DNA from: Clavaria fumosa
Lineage: Eukaryota > Basidiomycota > Agaricomycetes > Agaricales > Clavariaceae
Direction: 5' to 3'
Length of the DNA stretch: 64,000 bases
Assembly (NCBI GenBank): GCA_951802425.1
Contig: OX637795.1
Location: forward strand, 806,001 to 870,000
The notes beneath the pieces were generated by a model. That model did not search any database and was not told the DNA's origin. It saw nothing but the letters and a program-made list of their open reading frames with translations. The position numbers were made by a program, and so were the translations under genes. Shown here piece after piece: positions 55,299-64,000 of the stretch. The stretch's first letter is position 1; every line of letters begins with the position of its first letter.

Positions 55299-55652
55299 CT
55301 ATAAAGAATCAGACTTACTGGAGATAGAGAGAAGCAGCTCGGCTAACTCACCATGAGGGTCCTCGAGAAGGTCACAGATACGTCGGTAGGGACCTTGAGT
55401 CAAGGAGCAATCCTTGACAAGGTGGGAGGGATCCCCACAGGCAAAGCATCGGTCGAGGACCCAGTAGAGGTCCGCATCGGCAGGGACAAGTTGAACCCAC
55501 CAATGGAAGGTGTCACAGGAGAGCTTGATCCCAGTGCGGGGAGCGAAGAGGGAAGAGCTGTGGAAGAACTCGACGAGGTGGTGGCCTTGGAAACACATAG
55601 CAGGCAGACTCTGAAGAAACGGCGAGAGGAGGAAGACTGTCCTTTTATCCAA
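55299..55652 (-). CDS. Antisense LTR frame with CCHC zinc knuckle
   Basis: 117 codons on the strand opposite to gag-pol: MDKRTVFLLSPFLQSLPAMC, then FHSSSLFAPRTGIKLSCDTF, HWWVQLVPADADLYWVLDR, then CFACGDPSHLVKDC, which is a perfect C-x2-C-x4-H-x4-C knuckle, then GPYRRICDLLEDPHGELAEL. Such knuckles are found in Gag nucleocapsids and RNA-binding proteins. The frame ends soon after a potential donor (GGTGAGTTAG near 55347) and may be spliced to the frame at 54812-55126. A TATA-like GGATAAAAGG lies just upstream at its 5' end. Expression is unproven. Confidence 0.5.
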   Translation of the reverse strand: MDKRTVFLLSPFLQSLPAMCFQGHHLVEFFHSSSLFAPRTGIKLSCDTFHWWVQLVPADADLYWVLDRCFACGDPSHLVKDCSLTQGPYRRICDLLEDPHGELAELLLSISSKSDSL

Positions 55653-55689
55653 TAACTGCCACAGACTGATCTCAACCTCGATTGGGCAA

Positions 55690-56055
55690 ACCCCTATCCA
55701 CCAGACACGATCACCCCTAAAGAAGATCTCTGATCAAAGATCAGTTTCACTCGATCACTGCATCACACCGATCGATCAAGTGATCATGACTCAGAACAGC
55801 TCGATCACAGATTACCTGATCCTCCGATCATATCCCCAACAAGATCAGACGCAGCCGACCGTGATGTAATGCATCGAAGCGGGGACCCTATCTGATCGTT
55901 GATGACATCATCATCACAAGGATCCCAACAAAGATCGACACTGCTCGGACTCATCATTCCAGTGCAAACGCGCAGCTTTCCTGATCATCTATCAGATTCC
56001 GATATTTAATCAATGACTCATACATCACGTACAGCCCATAGCTAGAGTATATAAG
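55690..56055 (+). promoter_or_regulatory. LTR control region: GATC cluster, two Gcn4/AP-1-type sites, TATA box
   Basis: About 16 GATC words occur in some 280 bp (55705-55990). ATGACTCAG is at 55786-55794 and a perfect ATGACTCAT at 56013-56021. TATATAAG is at 56048-56055, about 30 bp before the likely transcript start. The region lies between the antisense frame (start 55652) and the sense transcript and may serve both. It is repeated in the 3' LTR (TATA at 63472-63479). Confidence 0.65.
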
Positions 56056-56361
56056 ACCTGGGACCAACCAACATGTACCCTAGCTTCGATCTTTTCGTCT
56101 ATACACTTACTTGAGAGACCTCAACTAAGTCTGACAGCAAACGTCACTGCTGAGAACTTCGCACTGGAAGGATTCGTCTTCCCACCTTTAAGGTCGCAAG
56201 TCATCCCTCCTGAGAGTTTCACCAGTCACCCATCGATTGAGCAGAACCTCTATCGGTTCGAGTATTACCAAAGGTATACGAGGACCTGGATAAAGGACCG
56301 ACTACTCTGAGCCAATCCCCAGACTTATTACCAGACACTCCGACTACTGCAGGAGTATTCC

Positions 56362-56970
56362 TTGCACATTGAGAGACAAGTCCGCCAGGACTATCGACTA
56401 GTGTTAGAAACTGAACAGACCCTTCGCTCTACCCTTGCACACCAAAGGGGTTTTGCTGTCACAAGCCCGACACAAGATCGAAGCTCTTCAGTAAGCCTAG
56501 AGCGAGAAAGAGAACCGGATTGGGAGACCACAGACACCTCTGAAGAAAGACGAGAGAGACTACCTCGAAGAAGAAGAAGACACGTTGACCCAGACGATTC
56601 AGATATCTCTGTTACCAATTTGGAACAGAACGTAGTGGGACGAGTCTTAGACGCCGCAGTATTGTGGACACGACCCTTAGGGAGAGTAATACCCCCCAGA
56701 ACCATTCAGAGGAGAACCGCACATCGGAACCTGCAAGTATTATACGCTGCCCAGGAAGGGATAGCAGAACGAGAAAGAAATCCAGTCATCTCATTTGTAC
56801 CCGCACTCGAGTTTAAACACCAAGACTACGCCAACCTAGGGTACCCAATCACCTGGCTTGACGCACTCAGAGCAGAAGTACAGATCGAGTGTAACCCGGA
56901 AGGAAGGATCATAGAGATCATTTGCAGGAACCCGCACGAAAGAAGAAGTCATACCGATGAGCTCCGTTAA
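56362..56970 (+). CDS. Leader ORF of the chromovirus crossing the LTR border
   Basis: 202 codons, starting inside the LTR (MHIERQVRQDYRLVLETEQT) and crossing its end at 56472, then charged RERLPRRRRRHVDPDDSDIS, and RTIQRRTAHRNLQVLYAAQE with a C-terminal half VISFVPALEFKHQDYANLGY. It overlaps the gag start by 14 nt in another frame. No known domain recognised; arginine-rich, so nucleic-acid binding is possible. It could be the N-terminal part of Gag joined by frameshifting, or a separate small protein. Confidence 0.5.
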   Translation: MHIERQVRQDYRLVLETEQTLRSTLAHQRGFAVTSPTQDRSSSVSLEREREPDWETTDTSEERRERLPRRRRRHVDPDDSDISVTNLEQNVVGRVLDAAVLWTRPLGRVIPPRTIQRRTAHRNLQVLYAAQEGIAERERNPVISFVPALEFKHQDYANLGYPITWLDALRAEVQIECNPEGRIIEIICRNPHERRSHTDELR

Positions 56971-58297
56971 AGAAGATATTCCAGGGAGCAAGGGAGGGGC
57001 AAAGATTGCCACGGCCTATACAGCAGAAAGACAGACTTCACTTATGGCATCAAGTCTAGAAGAAGACATCTTCAAGAAGGAAAGAGAGTTTGAAGCCAGG
57101 ATGGCCGCACACAGGGAAGAGGAAGCCAAATATAAGGCGAGGATGGGACTACCAGAGGTGGAGACATCCGTGAGTGCAGAACGAGAATACTTCATACCCA
57201 AGCAGGAACCGACAACACCAACACCAGCACCAAAGGGCAAAGGAAGGGTCACCATGTCGACAGATCCCTTCGAAGGAATAAAGGAAGGCATCACACCTGT
57301 AGCAGAGTTTAACCCCTTCACCGTACCAAGAGGGACCGGAAGCAAACCACCAGGGAGGGACCCCTCTGGGAGTGAACCTTTCGGGAGGAGACCGCCAGGA
57401 GGGGAACCACCAAGTGGGGACCCACCAGGAGGAGGCCCGCCAGGAGGAGGCCCACCAGGAGGAGGATACCCAGGAATGATCGGAATGCCAGAGAGGATAG
57501 GAATACCTAAACCACCAAAGCCAACACCCCCTGTCCCATTTGATGGAGAGCGAGAGAACTGGGGACCATTCGTGGTGCAGGCATACCTATATTTCGCAGC
57601 ATATCCATTCTATTTTGGAGCAGGTCAGGATGAGGCGAGGTGCCTGCAGTTCCTGCGATGGTTTGAAGGACCCGTAGTGAAGACTTGGGCCTATGGATTA
57701 TTGACAACAATAGGGACCCCACAGCAACACCCCTTCCTCAATGATTGGAACGCGCTCCTTGGGGAGGCCGCCAAACTCTGGGGCCCCATCAATGAACCAC
57801 AGATGGCCAGAGCAAAACTCAGGGAACTCAAACAGGAGAAGACAGTATCCGAGTATCACGCCATGTTCACCAGATGGTCAGTACCAAGTGGATACAATGA
57901 AATCGCCTTAGGAGAGATGTTCTACCACGGATTGAAACCAGCAATCAAGGATCTCCTGGTGCATGTCGAGAGACCAGAGACAGTGTCCGGACTGCTTGGA
58001 GTAGCCATTCAATATGAACAGGGTATCCTAACAAGAATCAGAGAAAGGGGACCAATCTGGAAGACGACCAGACAACCCTTCAAAGGAGAGACAGCTAAGG
58101 GAGACATGAACAGAGCAGCGATCAAAGCTTCGAGACTCGCCCCAGCAGAACGAATGAGACGACTCAAAGAAGGAACATGTTTTATTTGTGATCAGAAAGG
58201 ACACCTTGCTCGTGAATGTCCTCAACGACAGAGAATGCAAATCCGAGGAACAGCAAACGAAGAAACCAAGAAAGAAGAGGATTTTCAGGAAGGTTGA
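56957..58297 (+). CDS. gag: Gag polyprotein of the chromovirus
   Basis: 446 codons. N-terminal charged helix, Pro/Gly-rich linker (GGGPPGGGPPGGGYPGMIG, about residues 155-175), then the capsid-like retrotrans_gag domain PVPFDGERENWGPFVVQAYL, DEARCLQFLRWFEGPVVKTW, TVSEYHAMFTRWSVPSGYNE. At about residues 408-421 stands the zinc knuckle CFICDQKGHLAREC. Capsid domain and knuckle are intact. The frame overlaps pol by 82 nt, implying translational frameshifting (a -1 shift would fit) or a separate start for pol. Confidence 0.85.
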   Translation: MSSVKEDIPGSKGGAKIATAYTAERQTSLMASSLEEDIFKKEREFEARMAAHREEEAKYKARMGLPEVETSVSAEREYFIPKQEPTTPTPAPKGKGRVTMSTDPFEGIKEGITPVAEFNPFTVPRGTGSKPPGRDPSGSEPFGRRPPGGEPPSGDPPGGGPPGGGPPGGGYPGMIGMPERIGIPKPPKPTPPVPFDGERENWGPFVVQAYLYFAAYPFYFGAGQDEARCLQFLRWFEGPVVKTWAYGLLTTIGTPQQHPFLNDWNALLGEAAKLWGPINEPQMARAKLRELKQEKTVSEYHAMFTRWSVPSGYNEIALGEMFYHGLKPAIKDLLVHVERPETVSGLLGVAIQYEQGILTRIRERGPIWKTTRQPFKGETAKGDMNRAAIKASRLAPAERMRRLKEGTCFICDQKGHLARECPQRQRMQIRGTANEETKKEEDFQEG

Positions 58298-61200
58298 AGA
58301 GAGAGCCCACAAACTCTTTGACCTATAGTACCCCAGAATCTGCGCCTGTATTTATTCGATCAGTCCCCAATGATGACCATATTTATCTTGACATCATGCT
58401 GGAGACTGAGAGAATAAATACTAAGGTAAAGGCACTGGTGGACAGTGGGGCCTCAAGTTTGTTCATATCCCCGAGACTGGCCAAACGATTCAGGCGACAA
58501 CACCTCAGAAAGGCAATTTCCCTGACCAATATTGACGGGACCCCTAATCAGATTGGGAAGATCACCCATCAAGTAAGGGCGACCCTGAAGGCACAGGGGC
58601 ACGAATCAAAGGAGAGCCTATTGATAGCAGACATAGGGGTCGAAGACGTCATCATAGGAATCGACTGGTTAAGGAAGCACAACCCGACCATAGATTGGAG
58701 AACAGGAAAGTTCACATTCTCCGAGTGCCCAGTGAGCTGCACGAAAGAGAAAGGGAAGCTCTATACCCCAGTGACAATGAGCTTTGGAGGAACAAATGCA
58801 AAGGACACCTTTCAGAGGTTGATGAAGGAATTCGAAGACATCACTGAATGTCTAGAGGGAGAAGAAGAAGAACCCAATGAAGATGACCAGCCCGAAGAGG
58901 GAGACCAGGTATTCGAAGTTACAGATACAGAAAGGATCATGCAAATTGCCGCAGGGTTTACTAAGTCACAACAAATAGCAGAGCAGGTACTTCGACAAGA
59001 GAAGGTGCGAACGTTCGAAGAAATGGTACCCAAGGAGTTTCGAAGGTACAAGAAGGTGTTCGAACAAAAAGCATCAGAACGACTTCCCGAGAGGAAACTA
59101 TGGGACCACGCAATAAACTTGGAGGAAGGAGCTCCCTTACCTAACTCCAAGAAGTACGCCATGTCCCCGAAAGAAAGAGAAGCCCTGATGGAGTACTTGG
59201 ACGAGAACCTAGCCAAGGGATACATCAGGAAGTCAGAAGGACCAGGGTCACCAGCAGCCTCACCAGTGTTCTTCATCAAGAAGAAGGATGGTAGCCTGAG
59301 ATTGGTGGTCGATTACAGGAAACTGAATGCGATTACCATCAAGGATCAATTCCCACTACCCTTGACTCAGACCTTGCTCGACAAGCTGGCCCTAGCCTAT
59401 TACTTCACAGCCTTGGATCTACGGTGGGGATACAATAATGTCCGGGTAAGGAAGGGAGACCAATACAAGGCCGCCTTCGTGACTGAGGAAGGATTGTATG
59501 AGCCAGAAGTTATGGGATTCGGACTGTGTAACGCCCCGGCAACCTTCCAGCGAATGATGCACGACATATTCAAAGATATGGCCAATGTGGTGGTATACCT
59601 GGACGACATCCTGATATTTTCAGAAACGAGAGAAGAGCATGTGACAACAGTCCTGGAGGTGCTTCGGCGACTACAGGAGAATGACCTATTCTGCAAACCA
59701 GAGAAGTGCAAGTTCTTCCGTGGGGAGACAGAGTACTTAGGATTTTTGATTTCACACAATCAAATCAGAATGGATCCAGCAAAGGTACAGGCAATCATGG
59801 ACTGGCCAGAACCAACAACAGTGAAAGGGATACAAGAAGTCTTAGGGTTCGGCAACTTCTACCGAAGGTTTATCAAGGGGTACTCTGAACAAGTCAGACC
59901 TTTGACTAGTCTATTGAAGAAAGGGAAAGTCTTCGAATGGGGAGAAGAGCAGAGACAAGCATTCAGACAGTACAAGGATAAGTTCAAGGATGCCCCTGTC
60001 CTGATCATCCCAAATCCAGAAGAGCCTTATGTAGTGGAGTGCGATGCTTCAGACTTTGCAGTCGGAGCAGTGCTGTCACAGAAGGGAGAGGATGGGAATG
60101 TGCACCCGATAGCCTTCATGTCAAAAGCAATGAACGCCGCTGAAAGAAACTATCAGATTTACGACAAGGAGTTACTGGCTATCATTCTGGCTCTTAAGCA
60201 ATGGCGACACTACTTAGAGGGGGCACGACACAAGGTGACCATTCTATCCGACCATCAGAACTTACAGTACTTTGGAGGAGCACAGACACTCACCCGAAGA
60301 CAGGCGAGGTGGGGTTTATTCCTGACACGATTTGATTACGAGATCAAGCATCAACCTGGACGGCTGGGAGGGAAGCCAGACAAGCTATCACGAAGACCCG
60401 ACCATAAGCCAGAAACCCCAGACAACCAGGGATGGCAGGTCCTACAGTTGAACTCCCCAGAAGTACTGCAACCAGAAAGGATTAGGATCTGTGCCATGAA
60501 GAGAGGACATGCTTCAAGCCTCCAAGATCACCCTATTCGAAAACGAATTAGGAAGGAAGTAGAATACGACCCTGAGGTAATGGAAGCAATGAAACTCCTG
60601 AAGATGGGACCAAGGCAACTGCGAAAAGGATTGGAAGATTGGAACCTGGAAGACGGACTACTACTCTTCCAGGGGAAGGTATGCGTACCAGACAACCCGG
60701 GGATACGAAGAGATCTGGTTAAACTACACCACGACTCACTGGAAGTAGGCCATCCAGGGGTCTACAAGACAATGGAACTTATTTCCCGAAACTACTGGTG
60801 GCCAGGAATGACCAGATACATCAAGCATTATGTAGAAACCTGCGACACCTGCAATCGGAAGAAGAACTGGGCGCAGAAACCCAGGGGGGAACTTCGGCCC
60901 ATTCCACCAGCAGAACAACCTTGGCAGGTGGCCACCAATGACTTCATCGTGGGATTACCTAAGTCGGCAGGATACGATGGAATTTGGGTGGTAGCGGACC
61001 ACCTAACCAAAGAGGCACACTTCATTCCAGTCAAGTCAGACATTGACACAGAAGAGACCATCGACTTGTATTTACAACATGTCTGGAAACTACATGGAGT
61101 CCCAGAGAAGATGATCTCGGATCGGGGAACACAATTCACGTCCAAGTTGATGAGAGGAGTGTTCAAGAAATTAGGCGTACAAGGGGCCTATTCCACTGCA

Positions 61201-62040
61201 TACCACCCGCAGACAGATGGACAGACCGAGCGAATCAACCAGACCTTAAAGCAATACTTACGGCTCTTCTGTCGCTATCGACAGAACGACTGGAGCCACT
61301 ACCTACCAATGGCGGAGTTCGCCTACAACAACAACGTTAGCACCACCACTAAGCAATCTCCCTTCTACGCTGCAAGAGGATATCATCCAAGGATGACGTT
61401 TGACACAGGAAAGGATACAGGGGTACCCAAAGCAGAGGAAGTGATCAGCCATCTCCATCAGGTACAGGATGAATTAAGAGCAGCTATGAAGCTGTCTCAG
61501 GAGCAAATGGCATGGTACTATGACAAGGACCGTCAGAAAGAATCACCATTCAAACTGGGACAGAAGGTGTGGTTAGATGCCAGAAATATCACCACTACAG
61601 CTCCCAGCAAGACACTGGCCGATCGACGACTAGGACCATTTGAGATCATTGAAGTCCTCTCTGATGTCAACTATAAATTGAAGCTACCAGCCTCGATTCA
61701 GGTCCACCCAGTGTTTCACATCTCCTTACTATATCCATACAAAGAATCAATGATTCCAGGACGAATAGAACCCCCACCACCACCGGTGGAAGTGGAGGGA
61801 GAGGAGGAATATGAGATTGGAGAGATCAAAGATGGACGGCTATGGCGAAGTCAGAAACAATACCTAGTCGGATGGGAAGGGTACGGACCAAATGAAGACA
61901 TGTGGAAACCAGAAAAAGAATTGGAACACGCGGAAGAAGCGATCAGACACTTTCATGACACCCATCCAGAGTTCGTCTGGATGACTGCAAAGAAGAGGAA
62001 AGTCCGTGGTTCATCCTCGAAAATCTCCGGTGAAGCTTAA
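58216..62040 (+). CDS. pol: Pol polyprotein: protease, RT, RNase H, integrase, chromodomain
   Basis: 1274 codons, uninterrupted. Protease with LVDSGASSLFIS (catalytic Asp about 76) and IIGIDWLRKHNP. Reverse transcriptase with KKDGSLRLVVDYRKLNAIT, FTALDLRWGYNNVRV and the YLDD box at about 461-464. RNase H with ECDASDFAVGAVLSQ (about 608) and YQIYDKELLAI. Integrase zinc finger with HHDSLEVGHPGVYKT and CDTC (about 838-880), and catalytic D-D-E at TNDFIVGLP (about 906), SDRGTQF (about 967) and GQTERINQ (about 1002). C-terminal chromodomain EIGEIKDGRLWRSQKQYLVG with GWEGYGPNEDMWKP (about 1195-1240), which in chromoviruses guides insertion to heterochromatin. All catalytic residues present, so it is potentially active. 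Confidence 0.93.
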   Translation: MSSTTENANPRNSKRRNQERRGFSGRLKREPTNSLTYSTPESAPVFIRSVPNDDHIYLDIMLETERINTKVKALVDSGASSLFISPRLAKRFRRQHLRKAISLTNIDGTPNQIGKITHQVRATLKAQGHESKESLLIADIGVEDVIIGIDWLRKHNPTIDWRTGKFTFSECPVSCTKEKGKLYTPVTMSFGGTNAKDTFQRLMKEFEDITECLEGEEEEPNEDDQPEEGDQVFEVTDTERIMQIAAGFTKSQQIAEQVLRQEKVRTFEEMVPKEFRRYKKVFEQKASERLPERKLWDHAINLEEGAPLPNSKKYAMSPKEREALMEYLDENLAKGYIRKSEGPGSPAASPVFFIKKKDGSLRLVVDYRKLNAITIKDQFPLPLTQTLLDKLALAYYFTALDLRWGYNNVRVRKGDQYKAAFVTEEGLYEPEVMGFGLCNAPATFQRMMHDIFKDMANVVVYLDDILIFSETREEHVTTVLEVLRRLQENDLFCKPEKCKFFRGETEYLGFLISHNQIRMDPAKVQAIMDWPEPTTVKGIQEVLGFGNFYRRFIKGYSEQVRPLTSLLKKGKVFEWGEEQRQAFRQYKDKFKDAPVLIIPNPEEPYVVECDASDFAVGAVLSQKGEDGNVHPIAFMSKAMNAAERNYQIYDKELLAIILALKQWRHYLEGARHKVTILSDHQNLQYFGGAQTLTRRQARWGLFLTRFDYEIKHQPGRLGGKPDKLSRRPDHKPETPDNQGWQVLQLNSPEVLQPERIRICAMKRGHASSLQDHPIRKRIRKEVEYDPEVMEAMKLLKMGPRQLRKGLEDWNLEDGLLLFQGKVCVPDNPGIRRDLVKLHHDSLEVGHPGVYKTMELISRNYWWPGMTRYIKHYVETCDTCNRKKNWAQKPRGELRPIPPAEQPWQVATNDFIVGLPKSAGYDGIWVVADHLTKEAHFIPVKSDIDTEETIDLYLQHVWKLHGVPEKMISDRGTQFTSKLMRGVFKKLGVQGAYSTAYHPQTDGQTERINQTLKQYLRLFCRYRQNDWSHYLPMAEFAYNNNVSTTTKQSPFYAARGYHPRMTFDTGKDTGVPKAEEVISHLHQVQDELRAAMKLSQEQMAWYYDKDRQKESPFKLGQKVWLDARNITTTAPSKTLADRRLGPFEIIEVLSDVNYKLKLPASIQVHPVFHISLLYPYKESMIPGRIEPPPPPVEVEGEEEYEIGEIKDGRLWRSQKQYLVGWEGYGPNEDMWKPEKELEHAEEAIRHFHDTHPEFVWMTAKKRKVRGSSSKISGEA

Positions 62041-62049
62041 GAGAGAGGG
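62039..62049 (+). other. Polypurine tract
   Basis: AAGAGAGAGGG, three bases before the 3' LTR start TGTCATG; expected primer for plus-strand DNA synthesis. Confidence 0.75.
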
Positions 62050-62052
62050 TCG

Positions 62053-63896
62053 TGTCATGAAAGCGTCGTCCGTACTATCAGGCCAGCAAATTTCAATCCT
62101 TTAACTTAAGAAACACCATGCAAACCAGGCGAACAAGGGGCTAAACCCCAACTATATTTTATCGCAAGATAAGTACAATACTTATCTACACGAAAGAAAG
62201 CCAAGACCCTTCTTCATCAAGGGAAGAGCCCGAGGTGCCGTACTCAGACCCCCAAGACTCCTCTTCCCACGACTCATCGGAAGAGTCTGAAAGGTCAAAC
62301 TCATCTACGAACCCGAGAGCTACCCTCAAGGGATGGGAGGCAAACTGACCATCCCAGATTCCCGCCTCCAGGGCAGCCTCTCGCAGATCTCGCACAGCGC
62401 CGAGAGAACCTCTGTCGTCCAGAGTAGGAGACGGGAGGGAGGAATAGGCGGGGGGGAGGTCAACGGTAGGAAGGGAGGGCGACGGAGGAGGCGCCACCAA
62501 CGGGGTATCCAGAGGTTGGGGATCTGGACCTGGGGACGGTAAGCCGGATGTACAGGACCAGAACCGATCTCAGCCCAATCCTGCCCACCTTGGTACCAGG
62601 TACCTTGGTCACCCCAGGGGGTGGTGGCCCAGACAGTTGGCGAGGGAGGACGGGGAGGAGCCCAGTCCCAATCTATAAAGAATCAGACTTACTGGAGATA
62701 GAGAGAAGCAGCTCGGCTAACTCACCATGAGGGTCCTCGAGAAGGTCACAGATACGTCGGTAGGGACCTTGAGTCAAGGAGCAATCCTTGACAAGGTGGG
62801 AGGGATCCCCACAGGCAAAGCATCGGTCGAGGACCCAGTAGAGGTCCGCATCGGCAGGGACAAGTTGAACCCACCAATGGAAGGTGTCACAGGAGAGCTT
62901 GATCCCAGTGCGGGGAGCGAAGAGGGAAGAGCTGTGGAAGAACTCGACGAGGTGGTGATGCGGGGAGCGAAGAGGGAAGAGCTGTGGAAGAACTCGACGA
63001 GGTGGTGGCCTTGGAAACACATAGCAGGCAGACTCTGAAGAAACGGCGAGAGGAGGAAGACTGTCCTTTTATCCAATAACTGCCACAGACTGATCTCAAC
63101 CTCGATTGGGCAAACCCCTATCCACCAGACACGATCACCCCTAAAGAAGATCTCTGATCAAAGATCAGTTTCACTCGATCACTGCATCACACCGATCGAT
63201 CAAGTGATCATGACTCAGAACAGCTCGATCACAGATTACCTGATCCTCTGATCATATCCCCAACAAGATCAGACGCAGCCGACCGTGATGTAATGCATCG
63301 AAGCGGGGACCCTATCTGATCGTTGATGACATCATCATCACAAGGATCCCAACAAAGATCGACACTGCTCGGACTCATCATTCCAGTGCAAACGCGCAGC
63401 TTTCCTGATCATCTATCAGATTCCGATATTTAATCAATGACTCATACATCACGTACAGCCCATAGCTAGAGTATATAAGACCTGGGACCAACCAACATGT
63501 ACCCTAGCTTCGATCTTTTCGTCTATACACTTACTTGAGAGACCTCAACTAAGTCTGACAGCAAACGTCACTGCTGAGAACTTCGCACTGGAAGGATTCG
63601 TCTTCCCACCTTTAAGGTCGCAAGTCATCCCTCCTGAGAGTTTCACCAGTCACCCATCGATTGAGCAGAACCTCTATCGGTTCGAGTATTACCAAAGGTA
63701 TACGAGGACCTGGATAAAGGACCGACTACTCTGAGCCAATCCCCAGACTTATTACCAGACACTCCGACTACTGCAGGAGTATTCCTTGCACATTGAGAGA
63801 CAAGTCCGCCAGGACTATCGACTAGCGTTAGAAACTGAACAGACCCTTCGCTCTACCCTTGCACACCAAAGGGGTTTTGCTGTCACAAGCCCGACA
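62053..63896 (+). repeat. 3' LTR of the chromovirus (1844 bp)
   Basis: Same as the 5' LTR apart from a few substitutions and a 50-bp tandem duplication at about 62911-63005 (unit starting CGGGGAGCGAAGAGGGAAGA). The duplication shifts the antisense zinc-knuckle frame, so its first 30 codons are not continuous with the knuckle here (62673-63020 open from a different start). Confidence 0.9.
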
Positions 63897-64000
63897 CCAG
63901 AGGTTGGGGATCTGGACCTGGGGACGGTAAGCTGGATGTACAGGACCAGAACCGATCTCAGCCCAATCCTGCCCACCTTGGTACCAGGTACCTTGGTCAC
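63897..64000 (+). repeat. Older LTR, right part, runs off the window
   Basis: Starts CCAGAGGTTGGGGATCTGGA, matching the intact LTR from 55134 on. It is the continuation of the LTR piece ending at 54678. The window ends inside it. Confidence 0.9.

Larger units (their letters stand above)
54679..56472 (+). repeat. 5' LTR of the chromovirus (1794 bp)
   Basis: Starts TGTCATGAAAGCGTCG, ends GCCCGACA. The boundary is set by the match to the 3' LTR and by the point where the flanking older LTR resumes. Unusually long for the group. Contains an antisense zinc-knuckle frame and the sense promoter. No standard tRNA primer site is obvious right after 56472. Confidence 0.85.
54679..63896 (+). mobile_element. 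Ty3/gypsy chromovirus, complete, inserted in its own older LTR
   Basis: 9.2-kb element with LTRs 54679-56472 and 62053-63896 (TG..CA ends), Gag, Pol with chromodomain and a polypurine tract. The flanking sequence is an older LTR of the same family split at CCAG, present at 54675-54678 and 63897-63900 as target duplication. The LTRs differ by only a handful of substitutions that I could see (for example near 54860, 55077, 55825 and 56405) plus a 50-bp tandem duplication in the 3' LTR, so insertion was recent. All large frames are open. Confidence 0.9.

Overview
The window reads as a basidiomycete (mushroom-type) nuclear contig. Genes are split by many short GT..AG introns of about 45-70 bp. 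Both strands carry typical fungal families: dynamin-like GTPase, LIM-RhoGAP, a cAMP-receptor-like 7TM protein, NDC1 nucleoporin, mitochondrial carrier, CipC-like protein, TLC protein, MFS transporters, alpha-dioxygenase and a NACHT-ankyrin NLR. A chromodomain Ty3/gypsy element fills the right end. Exon borders given here were read by eye from frame continuity and splice dinucleotides.

Layout. 1-6566 (minus): the 3'-clipped dynamin-like gene and a LIM-RhoGAP gene. Both carry unexpected lesions at catalytic or coding positions. 6663-10871 (plus): a tandem duplication of a 7TM receptor gene with its promoter, with a decayed HNH-nuclease gene (minus) trapped between the copies. 11123-22053: housekeeping-type genes NDC1 (plus), a dicarboxylate-type mitochondrial carrier (minus), a five-exon CipC-like gene (plus), a TLC-domain protein (plus) and a DHA1-type MFS transporter (plus). 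22054-25210 is gene-poor AT-rich sequence.

25211-33293 (minus) is one long NLR/STAND gene. It has an N-terminal helical domain of the fungal STAND type, an intact NACHT P-loop, and about 52 nearly identical 33-residue ankyrin repeats, with a visible block duplication at a 17-repeat offset. 33.3-36.2 kb holds gene wreckage (an alpha/beta-hydrolase-like fragment and a WD40 fragment). 36218-40058 is a pogo/Tc1-mariner-type element that lost its catalytic core and received a second inverted-repeat element, itself filled with triplet repeats. 40550-42626 (minus) is an MFS paralogue, and 44253-46094 (plus) a single-exon alpha-dioxygenase.

From 46.1 kb the sequence is accessory: a minisatellite, an uncharacterised ORF, a truncated CSC1-like channel gene, a 447-bp MITE-like palindrome, and 3.9 kb of CCGA-rich low-complexity sequence. 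54679-63896 is a complete, young chromovirus (Gag, protease-RT-RNaseH-integrase-chromodomain) inserted into an older copy of its own LTR with a CCAG target duplication. Its 1.8-kb LTR carries an antisense reading frame with a CCHC zinc knuckle. A GATC-rich control region with Gcn4/AP-1-type sites lies between that frame and the sense TATA box.

The strongest candidates for something new are the antisense zinc-knuckle frame inside the LTR and the highly homogenised ankyrin NLR. The RhoGAP gene with a Trp in place of its arginine finger is also notable.
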